Assembly: GCA_016199015.1 (NCBI GenBank)
Contig: JACQHN010000589.1
Span: forward strand, 1-5,511
Length of the DNA stretch: 5,511 bases
Source: Nitrospira defluvii
GTDB lineage: Bacteria; Nitrospirota; Nitrospiria; Nitrospirales; Nitrospiraceae
Direction: 5' to 3'
Below, one piece after another: positions 1-5,396 of the stretch. The position numbers and the translations under genes are program-made. Position 1 is the stretch's first letter; every line of letters begins with the position of its first letter. The notes under the pieces were generated by a model. The model worked only from the letters and a program-made list of their open reading frames with translations, searched no databases and was not told the origin of the DNA.

Positions 1-244
1 CACGCGTGTGGTCTTGCCCGCTTTTGATCGTCACCAGCCGGAGATGTTCCAGGCTTCCGACGAGCCGCATCGCTTCGCGGGGAGTGCCGAGTCCAGCCTC
101 GACCTCCGGACAGACCGGCACCCATTCGACATAACGGCCCAACACATCGGTCAGAAATCCGTCCCGCTTATGCCCTCCGTCGAAACGGACTTCCTCTCCG
201 AGGAGACAACGACTGATGCCGAGACGGAGCGGAGTGGTCGTCAT
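1..244 (-). CDS. DUF523 (YbgA/TudS-type) protein, N-terminal part, cut by window edge
   Basis: Eighty-one codons are visible; the gene runs off the left edge. The translation opens with LRLGISRCLLGEEVRFDGG, followed by HKRDGFLTDVLGRYVEWVPVCPEVE, the signature of DUF523. That family includes the iron-sulfur enzyme TudS (2-thiouracil desulfurase). In many bacteria DUF523 is fused to a C-terminal DUF1722 (YbgA) domain, which would lie outside the window. Cys13 and Cys45 fit two of the three expected [4Fe-4S] ligands; the third would be downstream. The ATG (244-242) overlaps the photolyase stop TGA (243-241) as ATGA, so translation is probably coupled. In E. coli ybgA sits directly upstream of phr; here the order is reversed but the partnership is kept. 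The substrate is unknown; tRNA or nucleobase thiol chemistry is inference from TudS. The family call is firm; the presence of the second domain is a guess. Confidence 0.9.
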   Translation of the reverse strand, partial: MTTTPLRLGISRCLLGEEVRFDGGHKRDGFLTDVLGRYVEWVPVCPEVEAGLGTPREAMRLVGSLEHLRLVTIKSGQDHTR

Positions 245-1689
245 GGTGCGACCGACTTCTTCCCCAGGTCCACATATTCCTGGCGCGCTTGGCGATGGTC
301 CACAATGGGCGCAGGATACTCCGAGCCGATGCGGCATCCTGCCCGATCCTGCTCATCCTGGGGCATGAGGTGCGGCTCGTGAATCCATTTCACCGGTACG
401 CCGGTCAATTCCAGCACGTAACGCCGAATGTATTCCCCCTCGCCATCGAACTTCTCGCTTTGAATTCTCGGGTTAAAAATTCTGTAGCCCTGCATCGCAT
501 CCGTTCCGGTCGAGGCGCACCATTGCCAGTTGCCGTTGTTAGCCGCCAGATCTCCGTCGACGAGCTGCTGCATGAAATACCGCTCGCCGCTCTGCCAGTC
601 GATCCGGAGGTCCTTCACCAAAAAGGAAGCCACCACCATCCGCACGCGGTTGTGCATCCACCCGGTCTGATTCAGTTGGCGCATGCCGGCGTCCACAATC
701 GGGTAGCCAGTCCGTCCCTGACACCAGGCGGCAAACAATCGATCACGTTCAGGCCCCGAAGCCCGTGGTGCGGGAAGCCCCGGCTTCGTTTTGAATGGCC
801 CCTCGACCACGCGAGGGAAGGCCGTCAGGACTTGCTGAAAAAACTCTCGCCAGACAAGCTCATCCATCCACGTGAAGACATCGGCGCGTGACACTCGACC
901 GCCTTTCGACAGGATGTTCAACGCCGCATGAATCGCGGTACGCGCGGAAATTGTCCCGAAGCGCAAATGGGGAGAGAGCTTGGAGGTGCCATCGATCGCC
1001 GGAAGATTCCTGCCGCTGACGTACTCATGAACCGGTCCTCGCAAGAACCACTGCAGCCTGGCATGCGCCGCCTGCTCACCCGGTTCAATCCACATCGGTA
1101 CCGAGTCGTATCCGAGGTCTGCCGCTGAAGGCCATGGCGCTACCGCTGGAGCAGGAGCGGCTGATTTCACCGCCTCGAATGTGGGGACGGCGAGCATGGG
1201 CGGCGTGGCCGCTCGCCACTTGACCCACCAGCGGTCCCGGTAGGCGCTGTAGCGCTGGAACGGTTCGCCGGTGAGCCCACGCACTTCGTCGGCCTCGAAC
1301 ACCACGTGGTCCTTGAAGGTCCTGACCGTACGCCCCTGTTGTGCCAAACGTTGCTGCACTGTCCGATCCCGTTCCAGCGCCGCCGGTTCATAATCGCGAT
1401 TCCAATAGACCGTGTCGATACCGCGTTCTGTGGCCATCTGTATCACCGTTTCAATCGGCTCGCCGATCCGCCACGCGAGCGTGAGGCCGTGGCCTGCAAG
1501 CGACCTCCGCAATTCCTCCAAGCAACCCAGCATGAAGCCGACGCAGGCGGGGCCGAACACATGCGAACGTAATAGCGGTTCGTCGAACACAAAGAGAGGC
1601 ACGATCTCCTGACATTCCGTACACGCCGCCGAAAGGGCGGGGTTGTCATGGAGCCGGAGGTCGCGACGAAACCAGACCAAACCTTTCAT
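241..1689 (-). CDS. phrB: Deoxyribodipyrimidine photolyase (class I CPD type)
   Basis: A 482-residue flavoprotein that repairs UV-induced cyclobutane pyrimidine dimers with light; E. coli PhrB has 472 residues. The N-terminal antenna domain starts KGLVWFRRDLRLHDNPAL, with YWNRDYEP at 95-102. The FAD domain carries TSKLSPHLRFG (235-245), ELVWREFF (277-284), GRTGYPIVDAGMRQL (325-339), HNRVRM (346-351), DGDLAANNGNWQW (378-390) and RIFNP (403-407). By alignment from memory to E. coli, Glu277 and Trp280 match the dimer-binding Glu274/Trp277, Asn384 matches the flavin N5 contact, and Trp388 and Trp365 match Trp382 and Trp359. No tryptophan stands where Trp306 should be. The open frame extends upstream to 1764, but the ATG at 1689 fits the family N-terminus, has GGAGG seven bases upstream, and overlaps the preceding stop as ATGA. 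The antenna cofactor cannot be told from sequence, and 6-4 or cryptochrome activity is less likely. Confidence 0.96.
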   Translation of the reverse strand: MKGLVWFRRDLRLHDNPALSAACTECQEIVPLFVFDEPLLRSHVFGPACVGFMLGCLEELRRSLAGHGLTLAWRIGEPIETVIQMATERGIDTVYWNRDYEPAALERDRTVQQRLAQQGRTVRTFKDHVVFEADEVRGLTGEPFQRYSAYRDRWWVKWRAATPPMLAVPTFEAVKSAAPAPAVAPWPSAADLGYDSVPMWIEPGEQAAHARLQWFLRGPVHEYVSGRNLPAIDGTSKLSPHLRFGTISARTAIHAALNILSKGGRVSRADVFTWMDELVWREFFQQVLTAFPRVVEGPFKTKPGLPAPRASGPERDRLFAAWCQGRTGYPIVDAGMRQLNQTGWMHNRVRMVVASFLVKDLRIDWQSGERYFMQQLVDGDLAANNGNWQWCASTGTDAMQGYRIFNPRIQSEKFDGEGEYIRRYVLELTGVPVKWIHEPHLMPQDEQDRAGCRIGSEYPAPIVDHRQARQEYVDLGKKSVAP

Positions 1690-1844
1690 GAAGGAACCTC
1701 CGGAGTGGAAGAGGCCAGCCGCTGCGCCGGCGGCATGGGATCGGCAAAGAGGGTTCGTCGCCACGCCACGTAACAGAGAAATAGGAACGTGACGGCCATA
1801 AAGTCTGTTCGCAGGTAATGAAAGCCAAACTCCAGCTGATTCAT
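1686..1844 (-). CDS. Small single-pass membrane protein, unrecognised
   Basis: A 52-residue protein if it starts at the ATG at 1844. That ATG overlaps the TGA of the preceding gene as ATGA, and its own TGA overlaps the photolyase ATG in the same way. The sequence starts MNQLEFGFHYLRTDFMAV; residues about 15-30 form one hydrophobic segment ending in AWRR, a positive-inside anchor, followed by a proline-rich tail. No clear Shine-Dalgarno motif precedes 1844 (only GTGAG), so translation probably depends on the upstream gene. An in-frame ATG at 1880 would add 12 residues, but it has no better ribosome site and would overlap the upstream gene by 40 bases. I do not recognise a family. Its position between another small membrane protein and a photolyase, with both junctions overlapping, is the main argument that it is real. 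Confidence 0.65.
   Translation of the reverse strand: MNQLEFGFHYLRTDFMAVTFLFLCYVAWRRTLFADPMPPAQRLASSTPEVPS
1697..1701 (-). promoter_or_regulatory. Ribosome binding site of the photolyase
   Basis: GGAGG on the minus strand, seven bases before the ATG at 1689. It lies inside the last codons of the small upstream gene and decides in favour of this start over the in-frame ATG at 1764, which would add 25 residues that do not resemble a photolyase N-terminus. Confidence 0.8.
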
Positions 1845-2104
1845 GAACTCACTCGTGAGGCCGAATCCCCCATAGGCCATGGCCAGGGGCGCAGAAACAG
1901 AAATCCGTACCCGATCAAAAAGTGCACAGCCGACGAATGCAGTTTGACCGAATAGGCCAGCGGACCGGCGATCGTGATACCGAACAGTTTCAGGGCGTAG
2001 GCCGGGAAAAATTCGATGATGAGCACATCGATCAACCCCACCAGGAGGAAAAGGGCTCCGAGCAGTTTCACGTCAAGACCGCGGTCAGTTGCGGCCTTGG
2101 TCAT
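1841..2104 (-). CDS. Small two-pass membrane protein, unrecognised
   Basis: An 87-residue hydrophobic protein. Hydrophobic helices span about 14-33 (LLGALFLLVGLIDVLIIEFF) and 57-71 (SSAVHFLIGYGFLFL), with a moderately hydrophobic stretch between them and a Trp/Pro-rich exit RPWPWP. The start at 2104 is chosen because AAGGAG lies nine bases upstream. An alternative in-frame ATG at 2155 would add 17 polar, charged residues; it overlaps the TGA of the TPR gene as ATGA but has only a poor ribosome site. The stop overlaps the next gene's ATG (ATGA at 1841-1844). It may act with the following 52-residue protein as a small membrane pair, but that is inference from order and coupling. No family is recognised and no catalytic motif is visible. 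Confidence 0.75.
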   Translation of the reverse strand: MTKAATDRGLDVKLLGALFLLVGLIDVLIIEFFPAYALKLFGITIAGPLAYSVKLHSSAVHFLIGYGFLFLRPWPWPMGDSASRVSS

Positions 2105-2113
2105 TCTCTCGAT

Positions 2114-2119
2114 CTCCTT
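2114..2119 (-). promoter_or_regulatory. Ribosome binding site deciding the start of the two-pass membrane protein
   Basis: AAGGAG on the minus strand, nine bases before the ATG at 2104. It favours that start over the in-frame ATG at 2155, which overlaps the upstream stop but lacks a comparable motif. Confidence 0.6.
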
Positions 2120-2151
2120 CCCCTGGTCATCGCCCTCAGGACTCCCGCCGC

Positions 2152-2679
2152 TCATTGCCGCACCCAGGAGTCTGGAAATGCCTGCCACCACGTGGTGGGG
2201 TGTGCTTTCCGCCACTGCGCCTGCTCTTGCCAGAGTCGATCAGACTCCGCCTTATCCAGCCGCACCGCCATCGCGGCGCTGACGTCGGATTGTTGGCGAA
2301 CACTCGTTTGAATCATCTCCTTCGCCATGCGAGCCAGTCCCCCGGGAGGATCGACGAGATCTTCGGTATGCCGATAGGCGAGGTTCAGATACAACTGTTC
2401 GACGGCCATCCAGCTCTCGTCCTGGGAGAGCTGTTCGAGATACGCATCAATCGCCTGATAGACATAGGTGAGATGGAGATAGGCTTTTACCGACGGCATC
2501 TCCTGAATCGCTCGCTCACAGAGCTCCAAGGCCCGGCGATAGTCGCCGGCCATCAGGTACAGTCTCGTTTTCTCGACGCTAGACGCCCCGGATGCCGTTG
2601 TCGCCTGGTCGTGAGCCTCAACTGTCGGACTAGCGGCCAAGACAACCACCAATCCGAGCGCGGCGATGATCCTGTTCAT
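2152..2679 (-). CDS. Exported TPR-like helical protein, function unknown
   Basis: A 175-residue protein with a clear signal peptide: MNR, a hydrophobic core IIAALGLVVVLAAS, and a likely type I cleavage after VEA at about residue 22. The segment from about 34 to 68 (LYLMAGDYRRALELCERAI, then a proline and KAYLHLTYVY) has the helix-turn-helix spacing and small/aromatic residues of a tetratricopeptide repeat. The rest is predicted helical, with a Trp-rich end (TTWWQAFPDSW). Its likely place is the periplasm, as a binding or scaffold protein; no partner can be named. It starts seven bases after the PDZ gene's stop, with AGGTGA just before the ATG, so the two exported proteins are probably made together. 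The TPR assignment is by eye from about one repeat; the signal peptide is more certain. Confidence 0.85.
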   Translation of the reverse strand: MNRIIAALGLVVVLAASPTVEAHDQATTASGASSVEKTRLYLMAGDYRRALELCERAIQEMPSVKAYLHLTYVYQAIDAYLEQLSQDESWMAVEQLYLNLAYRHTEDLVDPPGGLARMAKEMIQTSVRQQSDVSAAMAVRLDKAESDRLWQEQAQWRKAHPTTWWQAFPDSWVRQ

Positions 2680-2686
2680 ACCTCAC

Positions 2687-3169
2687 CTATCGAGCAGAGC
2701 CGCTATGTGATCCCATCTGCCCCTTGTAGAGGGTTTGGCTTGCCACACGCGTGACGGAGATCTCGCGCAAACCGCCCTCTCCCTTCACGCCCAATTTCAC
2801 GACTGACCCAGCTTCGCCTCGCACCATAAGGGCCACTTGTTCGTACGTCTTTCCGGTGACGGCCACACCATCCACGGTCGTGAGCTCATCACCCTGCTTG
2901 AGTCCGGCCTGCTGCGCCGGACCTTCGGGCAAGACATGCGCGACATAGAGCACGGCCGTATCGCCCACACGTTCAGCCCCGACATGCAGTGACACCCCGA
3001 TTACACCGTCCGGAATCGTAACCCCTGTACCATGCGATGGCGCCTGCGCTCCCGGCTTGGCTTGTTCGTCAGCCGCCCAGATCTCATCTACCCCCTGAGG
3101 CGACTGGATCAGCATGGCGCTGAACAATCCGAGTGCGAGAGAAGTAACCATAACGCTGTGTCTAGACAT
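2687..3169 (-). CDS. Exported stand-alone PDZ-domain protein
   Basis: A 160-residue protein. Residues 1 to about 33 form a signal peptide (hydrophobic core VTSLALGLFSAMLI, possible cleavage at WAA near 31-33). After a short polar linker comes one PDZ domain, about 55-142. Its carboxylate-loop strand region IGVSLHV (57-63) is followed by the hallmark GPAQQAGLKQGDELTTVDG (83-101), VAVTG, YEQVALMVRG (109-118) and the closing strand ISVTRV (137-142). This layout resembles the PDZ domains of HtrA/CtpA proteases, but no serine protease domain is present, so the protein probably binds peptides or C-termini in the periplasm rather than cutting them. GGGAG lies seven bases before the ATG. It follows the DUF4149 gene by 22 bases and precedes the TPR gene by seven; a periplasmic PDZ-TPR pair is a reasonable inference. 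Confidence 0.93.
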   Translation of the reverse strand: MSRHSVMVTSLALGLFSAMLIQSPQGVDEIWAADEQAKPGAQAPSHGTGVTIPDGVIGVSLHVGAERVGDTAVLYVAHVLPEGPAQQAGLKQGDELTTVDGVAVTGKTYEQVALMVRGEAGSVVKLGVKGEGGLREISVTRVASQTLYKGQMGSHSGSAR

Positions 3170-3191
3170 GCTCTATCTCCCTTCATGGAAT

Positions 3192-3673
3192 TTAGAATTG
3201 ACGCGCAACTCCCAACAACCAGAGTCCTCCAACGAGCACTATCGAATTCAGATAGATCGACCGTTGATGCAGTCGATTCCAGGCCGCCTTCAGCTGGACA
3301 TCGACAGCGCCACGCTGTTCCTGCTCCTTGAGTCGATCTCTCATCGCGTTACTCTGCGGGGTCAGCGGCGACCGGCAGTAGGATTCAGCCGCCAGGATCA
3401 CCAGCCAGATTCCCGCCGCGACGAGGAACGATGGGCTGAGCCCACGAATGATTGCGAGGCTGGTCACGGACAACAGTCCCGCAGCAGCCGCTGACATCCC
3501 AAGGGCATAATAGGCCGGAAACAGCTGGCGGACGACTTTCCCAAACGGCTCCCGTTCCAAATTCTTCGCCAGAATCGGGGCCACCACAAACGACAACAAC
3601 ACGACCTTGCCAGCAGGATGGCGACGGCGAGCGCGTGCAGGTATTGAATCACCGGTTCGATCAGTAGACGCAT
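3192..3673 (-). pseudogene. DUF4149 family membrane protein, interrupted by a -1 frameshift
   Basis: Two frames together give a 160-residue four-helix membrane protein. The first supplies residues 1-21 (MRLLIEPVIQYLHALAVAIL and a further Leu) from the ATG at 3673, which has GAGGAGA (3681-3687) well placed upstream. The second supplies the rest, beginning GKVVLLSFVVAPILAKNL. The frames join at 3610-3611, where a GG would need to be GGG. The joined product matches the DUF4149 (TMEM205-like) pattern: helix 1 with a conserved SFVVAP, LFPAYYALG before helix 2, helix 3 (about 76-92), a charged loop, and a C-terminal helix (about 140-157). Read without the extra base, the first frame ends after 69 residues. 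The second frame alone could only start at GTG 3602, which has no usable ribosome site and would lose most of helix 1. The cause may be a sequencing or assembly error, a real mutation, or less likely recoding. Function is unknown in the family. Confidence 0.85.
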
Positions 3674-3680
3674 ATCCAGT

Positions 3681-3687
3681 TCTCCTC
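3681..3687 (-). promoter_or_regulatory. Ribosome binding site of the DUF4149 gene
   Basis: GAGGAGA on the minus strand, with its GGAG core (3682-3685) eight bases before the ATG at 3673. It fixes the true N-terminus upstream of the frameshift and so supports reading both frames as one gene. Confidence 0.7.
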
Positions 3688-3689
3688 GC

Positions 3690-4598
3690 TCATCCCTTCG
3701 TCACGATCGCCCGCAAGGCTGGCTCCAGCGTCGGATAGCGAAAGACATATCCGCCCGCGAGCGCCTTCGCCGGATGAACCCGTTGACCAGTCGTCATCAG
3801 TGTTCCCATTTCACCAAGCGCCAGACGTAACGCCAGACCGGGAACTGGAAACCACGACGGACGATGCAGGACTTTCCCGACTGTGTCACAGAACCTCTTC
3901 ATCGTCACCGCCTCGGGAGCCACCGCGTTCACGGGACCCGAAACCGCCTGCGTCGTGATGGCCCACTGGATAAGGCCGATGAGGTCCAAACGGTGAATCC
4001 AGGATACCCACTGCGTGCCGGGCAGGATCGGCCCTCCGGCGAAGAGGCGAAAGGGCAGCAACATCTTTGGCAACGCGCCACCGTCCTGTTCGAGCACCAT
4101 CCCTGTTCTCAACAACACCACACGTGTCCCGAACTGACCGGCTCGCAGCGCTTCCGCTTCCCAGGCGGCGGACAGGTCGGCGAGAAAGCCCCGACCGCAT
4201 GCGGAACGTTCATCCAACAGACGATCGTCGCTCGCGCCATAATAACCGATGCCGGACGCGCTGATCAGCAGGGAAGGATTCACGGACCGCCCTGACAGCG
4301 CATCCACAATACGACGGGTGCTGTGAACTCGGCTGTCGATAAGGAGTCGTTTGCGGGCACTAGTCCACCGTGCTTCGGCGATTGGCTCACCGGCCAGATT
4401 GACCACCGCGTCTGCGGATGCTACTTCGGCCTGCCATGATCCAGCGGAGGCCCTGTCCCATTCCAGGAACCTGACTCCAACCTTGGGCTGATGATAAGCC
4501 TTGCGCGTCAAGACGACCACTTCGCGCCCCTGTCCAGACAACTCGTCGACGAGGGCGCGACCGATGAATCCTGTTCCGCCGGTCACGATGATCTTCAT
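3690..4598 (-). CDS. TIGR01777 family NAD(P)-binding epimerase-like protein (YfcH/SDR39U1 type)
   Basis: A 302-residue extended short-chain dehydrogenase, the usual length for this family. The Rossmann dinucleotide loop TGGTGFIG lies at residues 6-13. Family signatures follow: VVNLAGEPIAEARWT (65-79), SASGIGYYG (113-121) with the Tyr pair in the catalytic region, WVSWIHRLDL (197-206), GPVNAVAPEAVT (221-232), and a C-terminal DUF1731 domain from about 247 (PSWFPVPGLALRLALGEMG) to 294. It is expected in the cytoplasm, binding NAD(P)(H); the substrate is not established for the family. GGAGG lies eight bases before the ATG. The gene follows the zinc-ribbon gene by 32 bases and precedes the DUF4149 gene by 16. 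Relatives occur beside photolyase and ybgA genes in other bacteria, which fits this cluster. The reaction itself cannot be inferred. Confidence 0.95.
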   Translation of the reverse strand: MKIIVTGGTGFIGRALVDELSGQGREVVVLTRKAYHQPKVGVRFLEWDRASAGSWQAEVASADAVVNLAGEPIAEARWTSARKRLLIDSRVHSTRRIVDALSGRSVNPSLLISASGIGYYGASDDRLLDERSACGRGFLADLSAAWEAEALRAGQFGTRVVLLRTGMVLEQDGGALPKMLLPFRLFAGGPILPGTQWVSWIHRLDLIGLIQWAITTQAVSGPVNAVAPEAVTMKRFCDTVGKVLHRPSWFPVPGLALRLALGEMGTLMTTGQRVHPAKALAGGYVFRYPTLEPALRAIVTKG

Positions 4599-4630
4599 CT
4601 GTCTATCCTCCCGTTCACCGCGGTCGTCCG

Positions 4631-4996
4631 CTATGGCGCGCGCTCGTCGGCAGACTTATCGGACGATTCTTCTTCATCCTGCTGTGCCTCTGTCCCATCC
4701 GATAAATCGTCCGAAACACTGCTGTCGAAAATGGCCGTCACCCGCTGGCTGAACTTTCGCTCCTTCGTACCGTGGAGCAAATTCGGCGGCGGACTCCGCC
4801 GGTTCTTCAAAATGACCGGATCGATCACCTCGCCACACATCGTGCAATGCCAGGCCGTGATGTCAATCTGACCAGTATCATCGAGTAAGTCCATATAGTG
4901 CTGCGTCAACAACAACCCCCCGCAACGGGCACAGGTAGCTTTGCCGTCCTGCGGAGCAGAGGAAGAAGACGTATCCGGTGTCCCATGTGTTTCCAT
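4631..4996 (-). CDS. Small zinc-ribbon protein with acidic C-terminal tail
   Basis: A 121-residue protein with a two-knuckle zinc ribbon: Cys22-X2-Cys25 (CARCGG) and Cys51-X2-Cys54 (CTMCGE), separated by 25 residues, enough to bind one zinc. Between them is HYMDLLDDTGQIDITAWH. A basic stretch (KNRRSPPP, KERKF) follows, then a disordered, Ser/Asp/Glu-rich tail from about residue 88 to the end. No membrane segment is present, so a cytoplasmic protein is expected. The family is not recognised beyond the ribbon; nucleic-acid or protein binding are both possible. The start is bounded by an in-frame TGA at 5018-5020, eight codons upstream, and the first cysteine pair excludes the later Met35. The ribosome site is weak (only GGGGG). 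It appears to be the first gene of the operon, with about 150 bases of non-coding or leader sequence upstream. Confidence 0.82.
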   Translation of the reverse strand: METHGTPDTSSSSAPQDGKATCARCGGLLLTQHYMDLLDDTGQIDITAWHCTMCGEVIDPVILKNRRSPPPNLLHGTKERKFSQRVTAIFDSSVSDDLSDGTEAQQDEEESSDKSADERAP

Positions 4997-5083
4997 TGGA
5001 ACCCCCGAGTGCGAGAATCACGGATGACTAGGCACCTGGACGGATCCGCTGAACTCAACTGCGGCACGTGACGTACGCTACCG

Positions 5084-5114
5084 AATATAGGACCTGCCCG
5101 ATCCAGTCTGTCGC
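5084..5114 (-). promoter_or_regulatory. Weak sigma-70-like promoter candidate for the operon
   Basis: TATATT (5084-5089) matches five of six bases of the -10 consensus. GCGACA (5109-5114) matches four of six of the -35 consensus, with a 19-base spacer, longer than ideal. Initiation would fall near 5077, giving a leader of roughly 80 bases before the zinc-ribbon ATG. This is motif reading only; the promoter could equally lie upstream of the 20-codon ORF. Confidence 0.25.
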
Positions 5115-5148
5115 GCGACCACATAGGCTGCCCATCGCCGCCGGGCCA

Positions 5149-5211
5149 TCAAGGTGGTACCCCCATGCTCATAACAATGACTGCCATGCTGTAGAAGATC
5201 ATCTGGGTCAT
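5149..5211 (-). CDS. Possible 20-residue hydrophobic peptide
   Basis: An ATG at 5211 is preceded by AAGGAGG with a six-base spacer, the best ribosome site in the window. It opens 20 codons reading MTQMIFYSMAVIVMSMGVPP before TGA at 5149-5151. The peptide is hydrophobic and has five methionines; it could span or lie on the membrane, or act as a leader peptide. It sits 152 bases before the zinc-ribbon gene and is not in a position for classical attenuation by repeated codons. I recognise no family. With so few codons the frame could be chance; the ribosome site is the main evidence. Confidence 0.35.
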   Translation of the reverse strand: MTQMIFYSMAVIVMSMGVPP

Positions 5212-5217
5212 GAAAAG

Positions 5218-5224
5218 CCTCCTT
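5218..5224 (-). promoter_or_regulatory. Perfect Shine-Dalgarno sequence before the 20-codon ORF
   Basis: AAGGAGG on the minus strand, six bases before the ATG at 5211. It is the closest match in the window to the anti-Shine-Dalgarno complement and is the reason the short ORF is listed. Confidence 0.5.
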
Positions 5225-5309
5225 GTGACTGGTCATGGACGCTCGTTGATCGATGCATACCGCCAGGGCCCCACCGAGAGGACAGGTCCTTCCGATTGAA
5301 AGAACCAGC

Positions 5310-5333
5310 CTCCGCAGCGGAAGACGTGCGGAG
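5310..5333 (-). other. GC-rich hairpin between genes
   Basis: A perfect seven-base inverted repeat, CTCCGCA (5310-5316) and TGCGGAG (5327-5333), with a ten-base loop. It lies 63 bases beyond the stop of the right-edge gene and about 100 bases before the 20-codon ORF. On the minus strand it is followed by GCTGGTTCTTTC, T-rich but without a continuous T-run, so it is at best a weak intrinsic terminator. A leader RNA structure or mRNA 3' stabiliser is equally possible. Confidence 0.4.
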
Positions 5334-5396
5334 TCGCGGCGCCCCCAGCAGGGAACAACCCACTACATTTGTGGTTTCCGCACTTGTCCATGTCGC

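Larger units (their letters stand above)
4997..5396 (-). other. 400-base intergenic and leader region
   Basis: Between the stop of the right-edge gene and the zinc-ribbon gene no full-length gene is supported on either strand. It holds a GC-rich hairpin (5310-5333), a 20-codon minus-strand ORF with a strong ribosome site (5149-5211) and a weak promoter candidate (5084-5114). The longest plus-strand frame here (from 5068) has no ribosome site and a composition unlike a protein. No tRNA, riboswitch class or clear T-run terminator was recognised. Confidence 0.6.

Noticed and set aside
1690..1764. Longer photolyase start at 1764
   Set aside because: The added 25 residues do not match photolyases, and the internal ATG at 1689 has both a GGAGG site and the ATGA overlap.
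1841..1880. Frameshift joining the two small membrane proteins into one gene
   Set aside because: The ATGA overlap, the complete hydrophobic segments in each part and the same junction style at the next two genes fit two separate coupled genes better.
2089..2754. 221-codon plus-strand open frame opposite the TPR gene, and similar long plus-strand frames at 289-891 and 3864-4295
   Set aside because: All are antisense shadows of well-supported minus-strand genes, with low-complexity Arg/Pro/His-rich translations.
3605..3616. Programmed -1 ribosomal frameshift in the DUF4149 gene
   Set aside because: The site reads CTG CTG GCA AGG with no X-XXY-YYZ heptamer or A-rich slip site; a lost G in a short G-run explains it more simply.
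4659..4714. Ten-base inverted repeat TCGGACGATT / AATCGTCCGA with a 36-base loop
   Set aside because: It lies inside the acidic tail of the zinc-ribbon gene and arises from repeated Ser and Asp codons; no T-run follows and the loop is long.
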